DNA of 64,000 nt, from positions 682,001 to 746,000 of the forward strand of contig CAWGFM010000005.1 in assembly GCA_963821935.1 (NCBI GenBank). Direction: 5' to 3'. Under the pieces are notes generated by a model. That model did not search any database. It was not told where the DNA came from and was given only the letters and a program-made list of their open reading frames with translations. The translations under genes and the position numbers were made by a program. Below are positions 1 to 8,040 of the stretch, piece by piece (position 1 is the stretch's first letter; each line of letters begins with the position of its first letter). Origin of the DNA: JAOUEA01 sp963821935 (GTDB lineage Bacteria; Actinomycetota; UBA4738; HRBIN12).

Positions 1-370
1 TCTCGGCCATGCGGCCGGGTGTCCGCGCAACGGTGACGGCCCCGTGGCGGCGCATGCCGGTCTCGATCCCGGTCTCGGCGGGCAACGACTCGTAGAGGGC
101 GGCGTTCACGCGCGACAGCGCGGTCAACGCATGGTTGCCGCGGACCTGGGAGACCAGGCCCGCGGCGTGCCACGTGGTCCCGTTGGTGAGGGTGCCGCGC
201 TCGACCACGACCACGTCGGTGATGCCCAGCTTCGCGAGGTGGTAGGCGATCGATGAACCGATGATGCCGCCGCCCACGATCACCACTCGGGCGCGCGACG
301 GCGGGTCGGCCAGGGGATCCAGGATGTCGGCCGAGAGCGCCGAGTTGGCGAGGTGCTCGGGGATCGTCAT
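1..370 (-). CDS. DMGDH/sarcosine dehydrogenase-like FAD oxidoreductase, N-terminal part (runs off the window)
   Basis: Only the first 123 codons are inside the window. The ATG at 368-370 is followed about 25 residues later by a Rossmann FAD motif VVIVGGGIIGSSIAYHLA. Next comes TTWHAAGL, the segment that in dimethylglycine and sarcosine dehydrogenases carries the histidine bound covalently to FAD. By family, the enzyme would oxidatively remove an N-methyl group from dimethylglycine, sarcosine or a similar amine and pass it to tetrahydrofolate, if a C-terminal GcvT domain exists beyond the window edge. It follows the serine hydrolase gene on the same strand after 13 nt, so they may be cotranscribed. 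The flavoprotein fold is secure; the substrate is inferred from the setting. Confidence 0.85.
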   Translation of the reverse strand, partial: MTIPEHLANSALSADILDPLADPPSRARVVIVGGGIIGSSIAYHLAKLGITDVVVVERGTLTNGTTWHAAGLVSQVRGNHALTALSRVNAALYESLPAETGIETGMRRHGAVTVARTPGRMAE

Positions 371-383
371 CGGTCAGGCGAGC

Positions 384-1625
384 CTATCCGCTCAGGGCAT
401 CGGCGAACGCCCGGACGAGAGCCATGTGGGCGTACTCATCCGGCGGCTCGTCGGCGTCCGGCAGACTCGAGAACCGTGCCACGACCAGATCGGTCGCCCC
501 GTCGATCGTCACGAACTGACCGTGGATGCCGATCGCGGAGTACAACGGACGTTCCGGGTCATAGATCCACCACTTGTTCCGGTAGAACGCATCCGGGTAG
601 TCCGCGTCGGGTTCGAACTCCGGCGCATCACGTCGCGCCTGCACGCTGTCGGGGCCTCCCGCCAGCGTGTCCACCACCCACTCGGATGGCACCAGTTGGG
701 AACCGTCGGGCAGGATGCCACCTCGACGCCACAGCTCCCCGAACCGAGCCAGATCGCGCACGGTGGCGTTGAACCCTCCGCCCACGAACCCGGTGCCGAT
801 CGCATCGACGGCCAGCGACGCCTCGAACTCTGCACCCATGCGCGACCACAGCTCACGGCCGATCAGCGGCGCCAGCCGCTCTCCGCTCGCGCGTTCGCAG
901 AGCCACCCGAGCATCGACGTCAACGGCGTGCGGTAGTCGAATGGCCCGCCGTGATCGCGGTCCGCGGGCAGCTCCGCCAGGTAGCGGTAGGTGTCCCGGG
1001 GCGCTGAACCATCCCGCCGAGGGAACCAACCGATCACCCGCCCGAAGACATCGACGTCGCCGCCCTCCTCCTCGTAGACCTCGTTGAACGTCGTGCCCGT
1101 GCGCATGTCCAACACGTGCTGCACGGTCGCGAGCTCCCACGAGGTGCCGGCAAGCTCCTCGATCACCTCGGTCACGAGCTGGCCGGGGTCGAGCTGGCCA
1201 CGGCTCACGAGGATGCCCGCCACCGACGCCACCACCGACTTCGACACCGAGAAGCACAGGTGCCGGGTCGCCGGCTCCATGCCGTTCGCGTACCGCTCCC
1301 ACACGATCGTGCCCTGGTGCAGGACCACGATGCCGTCAGTGGCCAGGCGGTCCAGCAGGTCCTCGAGGGACGATGCTGATCCGTCGTCGAGCTCCACCGT
1401 GAGCGATCCCAGATCCCGCTCGTCGCGCGGAAGCTCCCACACCGTCGATGCAGCGGGGATCGGCGCGCACGGGACCAACTCCTGGAGGTGCTGGAGCCCC
1501 CATCGGTTGAACGGAGGCCTGATCCAGTTGTCCAGGCTCACGATCCGGTCGTCCGGCGGCGGCGAGCCGAGCATCAACCCGAGGTCCGCGGCGGTTGCGA
1601 TGGTCGGTTCCCTGTCGCCCGTCAC
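384..1625 (-). CDS. Beta-lactamase-family serine hydrolase (class C / NylB-like)
   Basis: 413 aa. The penicillin-binding-protein fold is shown by SVSK near residues 126-129 (the SxxK catalytic Ser/Lys pair) and by GGPFDYRT, which places the partner Tyr near residue 231. A C-terminal block containing KWWIY and GIHGQFVTID resembles 6-aminohexanoate-dimer hydrolases and esterases of this superfamily. No signal peptide is apparent, so a cytoplasmic amidase or esterase is more likely than a secreted beta-lactamase. The start is GTG at 1625: a TAGCCT box lies only 7 nt upstream, so the message is probably leaderless. It is followed by the flavoprotein at 1-370. The true substrate cannot be told from sequence. 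Confidence 0.85.
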   Translation of the reverse strand: MTGDREPTIATAADLGLMLGSPPPDDRIVSLDNWIRPPFNRWGLQHLQELVPCAPIPAASTVWELPRDERDLGSLTVELDDGSASSLEDLLDRLATDGIVVLHQGTIVWERYANGMEPATRHLCFSVSKSVVASVAGILVSRGQLDPGQLVTEVIEELAGTSWELATVQHVLDMRTGTTFNEVYEEEGGDVDVFGRVIGWFPRRDGSAPRDTYRYLAELPADRDHGGPFDYRTPLTSMLGWLCERASGERLAPLIGRELWSRMGAEFEASLAVDAIGTGFVGGGFNATVRDLARFGELWRRGGILPDGSQLVPSEWVVDTLAGGPDSVQARRDAPEFEPDADYPDAFYRNKWWIYDPERPLYSAIGIHGQFVTIDGATDLVVARFSSLPDADEPPDEYAHMALVRAFADALSG

Positions 1626-1632
1626 GGCGAGC

Positions 1633-1638
1633 AGGCTA
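1633..1638 (-). promoter_or_regulatory. -10 box TAGCCT, leaderless promoter of the serine hydrolase
   Basis: TAGCCT on the minus strand ends 7 nt before the GTG at 1625. This spacing puts the transcription start at or next to the start codon. No convincing -35 hexamer is visible. Confidence 0.45.
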
Positions 1639-1729
1639 CCCCAGGCACCGTCCTCGCCGCCGGTCTCAGGCCCCGCGTGGTCGCGCCGATACCTCCTTCG
1701 TGGACACGGAGCAGACTCGGGTGCCGGTG

Positions 1730-2272
1730 ATGGCGGCTGCCCCGTCAGCCCGCCGTGGTCGCGTGCTGCTGCTTCGCGTGTTCCTGGGCGCGATGATCGC
1801 CGCCGTGGCCTACGTCGGCGTGCAGGCGTTCCTGCAGCGACCGGTGGAGATCCCCGAGTCGGTCGGGGGGGTCTCCCGTCTTCACGACGCGCTCGCCAGG
1901 AACTTCGCGGAACAGATGCGGACCGATGCCGAGCGGTTCGACCTGCAGGTCGAGACCGGGGCGTTCGGCGAGCGGGGGAAGGCAGAGTTCCTGGTCGTCG
2001 TGGTGAACGAGGGTGCCGGCAAGGCCACCGAGGAGATGTTCCGATCGTTCACGCGAGGCTTCACGCAGGGCGGAGCCGTCGTGGGACAACAGGAGCGCAA
2101 AGGCGAGGTGAAGGGCGCCAGCTATCGATGCGTCTCCGCGGTGGGCGGGGGGCAGCAGGCGGGCGTCTGCATGTGGCGCACCGACAGCCATGTGGGATTC
2201 GTGGCTGATCTGGACGGCACCCTCAAGACCGCGCAGGAACTCACGGCTCGGGTCTACCGCGCGGTCGAGTAG
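1730..2272 (+). CDS. Hypothetical single-pass membrane protein
   Basis: 180 aa from the ATG at 1730. A short basic N-terminus (SARRGR) is followed by one hydrophobic segment (about residues 11-28), then a soluble domain of about 150 residues, probably extracytoplasmic. I recognise no family. The domain ends with a VADLDGTLKTAQELTARVY helix and contains two cysteines (in SYRCVS and GVCMW) that could pair. An in-frame GTG at 1721 has GGAG nine nt upstream and is an equally good start, adding three residues. The gene converges with the Rieske oxygenase gene, 22 nt apart. Confidence 0.6.
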   Translation: MAAAPSARRGRVLLLRVFLGAMIAAVAYVGVQAFLQRPVEIPESVGGVSRLHDALARNFAEQMRTDAERFDLQVETGAFGERGKAEFLVVVVNEGAGKATEEMFRSFTRGFTQGGAVVGQQERKGEVKGASYRCVSAVGGGQQAGVCMWRTDSHVGFVADLDGTLKTAQELTARVYRAVE

Positions 2273-2294
2273 ACCCGACCGTCCAGAGCGGAGT

Positions 2295-3461
2295 TCAGCC
2301 CAGCGTGGGCCGCCCCATGGCGCGACGCCACTCCTCGTTGAACCAGTAGAGGAACCGGTCCTGCCGGGGAAAGACGCCTCGGGTGAACGCGCGGGAGCTG
2401 ACCCCGGTCTGGGCGCGCTCGCACACCTCCCAGTCCTGCTTGGAGATGAGGTCCCAGAACTCGACGGTGGCCTCGGGCTTGAACAACTCGGGATCGGCGA
2501 TCGTTTCAGGCCGGAACAGGAACTCGCTGACCACGGTCGTGTGGTTCGGGCCCTTGGGGTAGCCGATGTAGTACATGCCACAGTCGGGGTGCAGATTCAG
2601 CAGCAGGTTCGGGAACTGATAGGTGCCGTAGTACATCTCGTAGTCGTCAGGCTCCAGGTCGGGCAGCTTCGGCAGCTGGCTGTGGCCCGACTTCGTGAAC
2701 GAGGTGGCCCCGTCGATCATGCGGTTGCCGTCGTCGGGGATCTCCTCGTCCCACACCTCACCGAATCGGAACAACGGGATGACCTGCACGAGCTCGGGAT
2801 GGATCTGCGGGCAGTGCAGGCACTCGTTGTAGTTCTCGACCACGATCTTCCAGTTGGCCTTGACCTCGTAGACGATGCGCACGCCCACCCGCAGCTCGTC
2901 CATCCGGAACCGGTCGAACGCGGTGATCGTCTCGGCGCCGTCGTTCAGCGACTCGAGCAATGACTCCTTCGGTCCGCCGGTGGTGAGGTTGACGAACACG
3001 AACCCGGCATAGGTGTCGATCGCGATCTCGTACAGCGGGTGATCGGAGCGGTTGAAATGCTCGTCCTCGCGCACGTTGGGTGAGCCGATGAGCTGGCCGT
3101 TCAGGTTGAAGGTCCATGCGTGGTAGGGACACACGAACGCCTTCCGGACGTTCTGTGTGCCATCCGCGTCATCCAGGAACTTCGTGCCGCGGTGACTGCA
3201 CACGTTGTAGAAGGACCGCAGCTCACCCTCATCGTTCCGCACGATGAACACGCTTTCGCCGGCGATGTCACGGACGATGTAGTCGCCGGGATCGGGCACC
3301 TCTTCGGCACGGCCGGCGCAGATCCACTCACCCCACCAGATCTTCTCTTGCTCGTCGTGCCAGACCTCGGAGCTGGAGTAGTCGGCGCTCCCCAGGGTAG
3401 GACGCGGCTCCCACTCGACCTCGTCGTTGCGGATCTTGATCTCCTTCTCGGTCTTGGCCAT
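2295..3461 (-). CDS. Rieske-type oxygenase alpha subunit (quaternary-amine / ring-hydroxylating family)
   Basis: 388 aa. A Rieske [2Fe-2S] site is formed by CSH and CPYHAW (the CxH...CxxH pattern) near residues 87-110. The mononuclear iron site lies in ENYNECLHCPQIHPEL, which has two histidines. This is the full architecture of oxygenase alpha subunits such as glycine betaine monooxygenase GbcA, choline monooxygenase and carnitine oxygenase. With sarcosine oxidase and DMGDH-like genes nearby, O2-dependent demethylation of glycine betaine or a relative is the favoured role, but aromatic substrates cannot be excluded. No ferredoxin reductase partner is in the window. It diverges from an Lrp/AsnC regulator. 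Confidence 0.8.
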   Translation of the reverse strand: MAKTEKEIKIRNDEVEWEPRPTLGSADYSSSEVWHDEQEKIWWGEWICAGRAEEVPDPGDYIVRDIAGESVFIVRNDEGELRSFYNVCSHRGTKFLDDADGTQNVRKAFVCPYHAWTFNLNGQLIGSPNVREDEHFNRSDHPLYEIAIDTYAGFVFVNLTTGGPKESLLESLNDGAETITAFDRFRMDELRVGVRIVYEVKANWKIVVENYNECLHCPQIHPELVQVIPLFRFGEVWDEEIPDDGNRMIDGATSFTKSGHSQLPKLPDLEPDDYEMYYGTYQFPNLLLNLHPDCGMYYIGYPKGPNHTTVVSEFLFRPETIADPELFKPEATVEFWDLISKQDWEVCERAQTGVSSRAFTRGVFPRQDRFLYWFNEEWRRAMGRPTLG

Positions 3462-3503
3462 GGCGCGGGGCGTCCTTCCGGGTCGGTCGTGCGGGTGGTG
3501 ATA

Positions 3504-3532
3504 AGGATAGTCGGCGTCGTTCCGCGGGAACA
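3504..3532 (-). promoter_or_regulatory. Promoter of the Rieske oxygenase with a palindrome over the -35 region
   Basis: On the minus strand TGTTCC (3532-3527) is followed after 17 nt by TATCCT (3509-3504). A perfect palindrome, GTTCC-GCG-GGAAC, at 3519-3531 overlaps the -35 element. This is a natural repressor or activator site, possibly for the divergent Lrp/AsnC protein. The leader to the ATG is about 40 nt. Confidence 0.5.
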
Positions 3533-3602
3533 GCGGCGACGAGGTCAGTCGAGTACGGATATCGCAGGCGAGGAGCAGTTCGTCTGCGAGAATCGTATCG
3601 GG

Positions 3603-4091
3603 ATGGAAGAGCAGCCACGATTCGACGACCTCGATCTACGCATCATCGACGCCCTCGCTGAGGACGGCCGTCGTCCCTACACGTCGGTGGCGTCCGAGCT
3701 CGGGGTTGCCGAGGCAACGATCCGATCACGCGTGGCGAGGTTGCAGCGGATCGACGCGATCCGGTTCGTCACCGATGTGAAACCACACGAGCTTGGATTG
3801 CTGTTCGCCTACTTGGGGGTGCGGATCGGTGGCCGGGACGTTCGCCGATCGATCGACGCGATCTGCCGCATCCCCGAGGCGGTGTACGTGATCGAGTGCA
3901 CCGGTCAGTACGACGTGCTCGTCGAGATCGTGGCCCAGGACGGCGACGACCTGTTGCGCGTGATGCAGGACGAGATCCGCAAGGTCCCCGACGTGACCCA
4001 GGTGGACTCCTTCGTCGGTCTTCGCATCGCGAAGGGCACGTTCCGCTACACCGACCTCGGCCGGGCGGGCGAACCCCGATCCAGTCGATGA
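3603..4091 (+). CDS. Lrp/AsnC-family transcriptional regulator
   Basis: 162 aa. An N-terminal winged helix-turn-helix (LDLRIIDALAEDGRRPYTSV, then VAEATIRSRVARL; about residues 9-45) is followed by an AsnC/RAM ligand-binding domain (about 70-150; YVIECTGQYDVLVEI is typical). Such proteins bind small amino-acid-like effectors and regulate neighbouring catabolic genes. Divergence from the Rieske oxygenase makes that gene its first candidate target. GAGAAT nine nt before the ATG may be a leaderless -10 box. The next gene starts inside its stop codon (ATGA), so the two are translationally coupled. Confidence 0.88.
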   Translation: MEEQPRFDDLDLRIIDALAEDGRRPYTSVASELGVAEATIRSRVARLQRIDAIRFVTDVKPHELGLLFAYLGVRIGGRDVRRSIDAICRIPEAVYVIECTGQYDVLVEIVAQDGDDLLRVMQDEIRKVPDVTQVDSFVGLRIAKGTFRYTDLGRAGEPRSSR

Positions 4092-5005
4092 GTGGCGGCG
4101 TCAGAACAGACGAACGACCATCGGGTTCGCTCATCGCGATCGCGCTCGATCGATTCGGCGCACGGATCAACCCCGACGAGCGTGGGTGGAAGGGCGAGGA
4201 GTCAGTGGGCTGGCGGGCCGAAACCGCTGACGGCCCCGTGTTCGTGCAGCGCTTCCCTCGCTGGCGTTCGGTCGAGGAGCTCGGATGGTGCAACCTGGTC
4301 GCGCGAGCTGCGGAGACTCACGCCGACGAGGTGGTGAGCGCGAGGGCTTCTGCCGACGGCACGATCGTGTTCGAGAGCGAGGAAGGTCCATTCTGCGTCT
4401 TCCCCTTCCTCGAGGGCGTCCACCCGGAGAGGGGTCACCGTCTCGCCGATTCGGCTGCCGAGCTCCTCGCTCGCATCCATCGAGGTCTCGCTGAGTGGCA
4501 CGGTGCTCCTCGACCCCACGAACACGAAGGATACGGCGCTCCCGTGGGGGAACCTCTGCCGATCCTGGTCGATCCTGCTCTCGATCGGTGGGAGCTCGAG
4601 GTGGCCTCGACCTCAGCACCGACGGCCCCGATCCACGGTGACTTCTACGCCGGAAACCTCCTTGCCCGTGACGGGCACATCGTGGGAGTGATCGACTGGC
4701 TCGAGGCACGCATCGAACACCAGGTGCAGGAGGTCAGCTGGGCCGCATGGGAGTTCTGCCAGAATGCGGCAGGCGACGATCTATCGGACGACGAGGTGCT
4801 GAGCTTCTTCACCACCTATGCGGAAGCAGGCGGACCCGCCGACGTCCTGCCTCCAGCAGATCACATCCCGTGGATCCGCCAGCGCTTGCGACGCGAGGCG
4901 ACGATGTGGTTCCTCGATCCCGTCACGAAGGATCAGCCCAGCTCGTACCACGAAGGACAGGTGCGGGCCTTCCACGCGCTCCGAGAGCGGGAGCGGACGC
5001 CCTGA
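4088..5005 (+). CDS. Aminoglycoside phosphotransferase (APH)-family kinase
   Basis: 305 aa. The kinase-like fold is shown by HGDFYAGNLL (catalytic loop HGDxxxxN, about residue 185) and VIDWLEA (the metal-binding Asp of the DFG-equivalent). These enzymes phosphorylate hydroxyl groups of small molecules such as homoserine, choline, methylthioribose or aminoglycosides. Its ATG overlaps the stop of the Lrp/AsnC gene by four nt, so it belongs to that transcription unit. A small-metabolite kinase connected with choline or amino-alcohol metabolism is plausible, but the substrate is not readable. Confidence 0.8.
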   Translation: MSGGVRTDERPSGSLIAIALDRFGARINPDERGWKGEESVGWRAETADGPVFVQRFPRWRSVEELGWCNLVARAAETHADEVVSARASADGTIVFESEEGPFCVFPFLEGVHPERGHRLADSAAELLARIHRGLAEWHGAPRPHEHEGYGAPVGEPLPILVDPALDRWELEVASTSAPTAPIHGDFYAGNLLARDGHIVGVIDWLEARIEHQVQEVSWAAWEFCQNAAGDDLSDDEVLSFFTTYAEAGGPADVLPPADHIPWIRQRLRREATMWFLDPVTKDQPSSYHEGQVRAFHALRERERTP

Positions 5006-5041
5006 TCGAGCTGGCCGGACGTGACCGGGTCTGCCCGTGGG

Positions 5042-5524
5042 TCAGCCGCCGTTCGCGGCGGCGAAGGTCTTCACCTGTTCGGTGTGCTCGTCGTAGTGGA
5101 CCCACGACTCGTCGCCGGCCCACTCGATCGGCTCCGGTGGCAATCCGGGGCGAGCGATGGCCGCTCGAAGCTCGGCGCGAGCCTGCTCAGCCCCGATCCG
5201 CACGTCCTCCCACGACATGGTGGCCGAGATCTCTGCGACCTCGTCGTTGACCGCGTCCCAGTGCTCGTCGGGATGGGCATCGAACGGATCTGCCCACGGG
5301 CGCTCCGCATCCATGGCTCCCACGGCTTGCAGATGCTCGGCGGCGAACCGAGCCCAGTAGGCGCAATGCCACACGACGTCCTTCAGGGTCCAGTCCCCGA
5401 CCACGCCGGGGGTGTCGCGACGATCCTCGGAGACGAGAGCCACCTGCTCGTCGAAGGCCTCCCACGATGCGGCTTCGCGGTCGAGGAACTCACGCACGGT
5501 CGTCATCGGCGATCCCCCGCTCAT
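5042..5524 (-). CDS. DinB/MDMPI-fold protein, putative thiol-dependent transferase
   Basis: 160 aa. Pattern of the DinB-like four-helix bundle: DWTLKDVVWHCAYWARF (first metal-binding His, about residue 50) and the C-terminal WVHYDEHTEQVK (His plus H-x-x-EH type ligands). Actinobacterial members often depend on mycothiol or bacillithiol; that is family knowledge, not seen here. The start ATG overlaps the mmsA stop (ATGA, 5521-5524). An in-frame ATG at 5506 preceded by GGGGGA is an alternative that would drop six residues. Function beyond the fold is unknown. Confidence 0.7.
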   Translation of the reverse strand: MSGGSPMTTVREFLDREAASWEAFDEQVALVSEDRRDTPGVVGDWTLKDVVWHCAYWARFAAEHLQAVGAMDAERPWADPFDAHPDEHWDAVNDEVAEISATMSWEDVRIGAEQARAELRAAIARPGLPPEPIEWAGDESWVHYDEHTEQVKTFAAANGG

Positions 5525-7014
5525 CGGGTTCGAGGGAAGCCGAGATCGACGCTGGACGTGCCTGGGTCAGGCCAGCGCTCCGTGACGACCTTGCCCTTGG
5601 TGTAGAAGTTCACGCCCTCTGGCCCGTACATGTGGCTGTCGCCGAACAGGGAATCCTTCCAGCCTCCGAACGAGTAGTAGCCCACGGGGACCGGGATCGG
5701 CACGTTGACGCCCACCATGCCGGCCTGCGCGTCGAACTGGAACGCGCGCGCCGCCCCGCCGTCACGGGTGAAGATCGCCGTCCCGTTGCCGTACGGGTTC
5801 TCGTTGACCAACCGCAGCGCTTCGTCGTAGGTCTCCACGCGCATAACCTCGAGCACCGGCCCGAAGATCTCGTCCCGGTACGCATCCATGTCGGTCGTGA
5901 CGTGGTCCAGGAGCGAGACGCCCAGGAAGAACCCGTCGGATCCGCGGAAGAGCTCATGCTGTCGGCCGTCCTCGACGACGGTGGCGCCTTGATCGGCGGC
6001 TGAGTCCAGGTAGCCCGCGACCTTGTCGCGGTGCTCACGCGTCACGAGCGGGCCCATCTCCGAATCCGGATCGCTCCCGCTGCCGATCTTGACCTGGGGC
6101 AAACGCTCCCTGATGGCATCGACCAGCCGGTCGCCCGCATCGCCCACCGCGACGGCCACGCTGATCGCCATGCAGCGCTCGCCGGCCGATCCGTAGGCGG
6201 CGGAGACGGCGGCGTCGGCAGCCATGTCGATGTCGGCATCCGGCAGGACCACCATGTGGTTCTTGGCGCCGCCGAGCGCCTGCACACGTTTGCCGTTGGC
6301 GGTGCCGGTCGAATAGATGTACTTCGCGATCGGCGTCGAGCCGACGAACGAGACGGCCTCGATGTCGGGATGGCCCAGGATCCGATCCACCACGACCTTG
6401 TCCCCCTGCACGACGTTGAGCACCCCGTCCGGGAGGCCCGCCTCCTGCAGCAGCTGAGCGAGATAGAGGGAGGCTCCCGGGTCTTTCTCGGACGGCTTCA
6501 GGATGAAGGTGTTCCCGCACGCGATGGCGTTGGCGAACATCCAGATGGGCACCATGGCGGGGAAGTTGAATGGCGTGATGCCGGCGCAGACGCCGAGCGG
6601 CTGGCGGATCGAGTAGACGTCGACGCCGGTCGACGCCTGCTCGGTGAACCCACCCTTCAGCAGGTGCGGGATGCCGGTGGCGAACTCGATGTTCTCCAGA
6701 CCGCGCGCGACCTCGCCCATGGCGTCGGACAGCACCTTGCCGTGCTGGGAGGTGATGATGCGCCCGATATCGGCGCGATGCTCGTGAACCGTCTCGCGGA
6801 TGGCGAACATGATGTCGGCGCGCTTGGACAGCGAGGTCGATCGCCAGGTGACGAAGGCTTCCCTGGCCGCTGCGATCGCCGCGTCCACCTCCTCGACCGT
6901 GGCGAAGTCGACCTCGTGCGTCTGCTCGCCGGTCGCGGGATCGAACACGGGCCCGGTGCGGCCGCTCTCGCCGGGAACGAGCTTGCCGCCGATCCAATGA
7001 CTGAGACGTTCCAT
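5521..7014 (-). CDS. mmsA: CoA-acylating methylmalonate-semialdehyde dehydrogenase
   Basis: 497 aa. Aldehyde dehydrogenase fold of the MmsA/IolA type: TPFNFPAMVPIWMFANAIA, FILKPSEKDPGASL, FVGSTPIAKYIYSTG and the active-site segment YGSAGERCMAISVAV with catalytic Cys. The usual general-base Glu is replaced in QALGGAKNH, which is characteristic of the CoA-dependent MmsA clade. It converts methylmalonate or malonate semialdehyde to propionyl-CoA or acetyl-CoA (valine, thymine, inositol and beta-alanine catabolism). The start is set by AAGGAG nine nt upstream of the ATG at 7014; an upstream in-frame ATG at 7035 would place that site inside the gene. The gene is coupled to the DinB-like gene downstream. 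Confidence 0.92.
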   Translation of the reverse strand: MERLSHWIGGKLVPGESGRTGPVFDPATGEQTHEVDFATVEEVDAAIAAAREAFVTWRSTSLSKRADIMFAIRETVHEHRADIGRIITSQHGKVLSDAMGEVARGLENIEFATGIPHLLKGGFTEQASTGVDVYSIRQPLGVCAGITPFNFPAMVPIWMFANAIACGNTFILKPSEKDPGASLYLAQLLQEAGLPDGVLNVVQGDKVVVDRILGHPDIEAVSFVGSTPIAKYIYSTGTANGKRVQALGGAKNHMVVLPDADIDMAADAAVSAAYGSAGERCMAISVAVAVGDAGDRLVDAIRERLPQVKIGSGSDPDSEMGPLVTREHRDKVAGYLDSAADQGATVVEDGRQHELFRGSDGFFLGVSLLDHVTTDMDAYRDEIFGPVLEVMRVETYDEALRLVNENPYGNGTAIFTRDGGAARAFQFDAQAGMVGVNVPIPVPVGYYSFGGWKDSLFGDSHMYGPEGVNFYTKGKVVTERWPDPGTSSVDLGFPRTR

Positions 7015-7086
7015 GCTGGTCAGCTCCTTCAGCACGCGACGTGGACGTGGTCCGCTGAGCCCGATGGTACCCGCAGCGAACGGCCG

Positions 7087-7992
7087 TCAGAGCGGCGGCG
7101 GAGCCTTGGGCTCCGCTCGACGTCCGGCGGCCAGGACGATGCCGGCCAGCACCAGTGCACCACCCACCACCTGGGCCGGAGAGAACGATTCGCCCAGCAC
7201 CGCGACCGCCAACGCGGTGGCGAACAGCGGTTCCAGGTAGCCGAAGGGCGCCGTGCGGCCGATCCCACGCCGTCGCAACGCGAAGTTCCACAGGGCGAAC
7301 CCGGTCAGGATCGGTCCGGCGGCCGTGTACACCACGATCAGCCAGTCCACCGGCAGGACCGCCGACCATTCCTGCGACGCGAGGGCGGGCACCGACACCA
7401 GGATAAGGAGCACGCCGCCCGTCATCAGGCTCGCGGCCATGAGCTCACCGGCGGGCATCCGTTCGCTCAGCCGATCGGTCATGGCCCCATAGGCGCCGAA
7501 CGCCATCGCCGCGATGAGTGAGAGCAGATCTCCGGCCTTCACCTCGCTCAGCGCATCGGGGCCTCCGAAGAACACGACGATGCCCACGATGCCGACCAGC
7601 AGGCCGGCGATCTCGTGCTTCGCGGGCATCCGCCGATCGGCAGCCGCCGCGAAGCCGACGCCCCAGATCGGATGGGTCGCCACCAGGATCGCGCTCGCGA
7701 TCGCGCTGGTTCGGTCCAGCCCCAACACGAACGTCAGCTCCAGCACGAAGTACCCGAAGACCCCGGCCAGCGCCGCGCGGCGAAGATCGGCCCGGGAGCT
7801 GACCCGTCGGGCGCGCGTCACCCACACGAACCCGGCCGCCAGCGGGACCAGGATCAGGTACCGCACTCCCGTGAACGCCAGCGGGTCGAACCGCCGGAAC
7901 GCCACCTTGTAGATCGTGAAGGTCGACGACCACAGCGCGACCGACAGGACCGCGGCGCCGGCGGTCCACAAGGACGGGCGACGCTGGGACAT
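7087..7992 (-). CDS. EamA/DMT-superfamily transporter
   Basis: 301 aa. About ten hydrophobic segments in two EamA repeats, for example the first TM region AVLSVALWSSTFTIYKVAF and the second-repeat segments AMAFGAYGAM and FATALAVAVLGESFSPAQV. Members export amino acids, purines or other metabolites. The ATG at 7992 is preferred over the in-frame GTG at 7998 because a TACTGT -10 box lies at 8004-7999, six nt before the ATG, and the GTG would sit directly on the box. Substrate unknown. Confidence 0.85.
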   Translation of the reverse strand: MSQRRPSLWTAGAAVLSVALWSSTFTIYKVAFRRFDPLAFTGVRYLILVPLAAGFVWVTRARRVSSRADLRRAALAGVFGYFVLELTFVLGLDRTSAIASAILVATHPIWGVGFAAAADRRMPAKHEIAGLLVGIVGIVVFFGGPDALSEVKAGDLLSLIAAMAFGAYGAMTDRLSERMPAGELMAASLMTGGVLLILVSVPALASQEWSAVLPVDWLIVVYTAAGPILTGFALWNFALRRRGIGRTAPFGYLEPLFATALAVAVLGESFSPAQVVGGALVLAGIVLAAGRRAEPKAPPPL

Positions 7993-7998
7993 CGCCAC

Positions 7999-8004
7999 AC
8001 AGTA
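7999..8004 (-). promoter_or_regulatory. -10 box TACTGT, leaderless promoter of the EamA transporter
   Basis: TACTGT on the minus strand is separated from the ATG at 7992 by six nt (GTGGCG), which decides the start codon. Confidence 0.45.
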
Positions 8005-8040
8005 CGTGTGCGTCGAGCCAGACCCGGCGACCGGGTCCCG

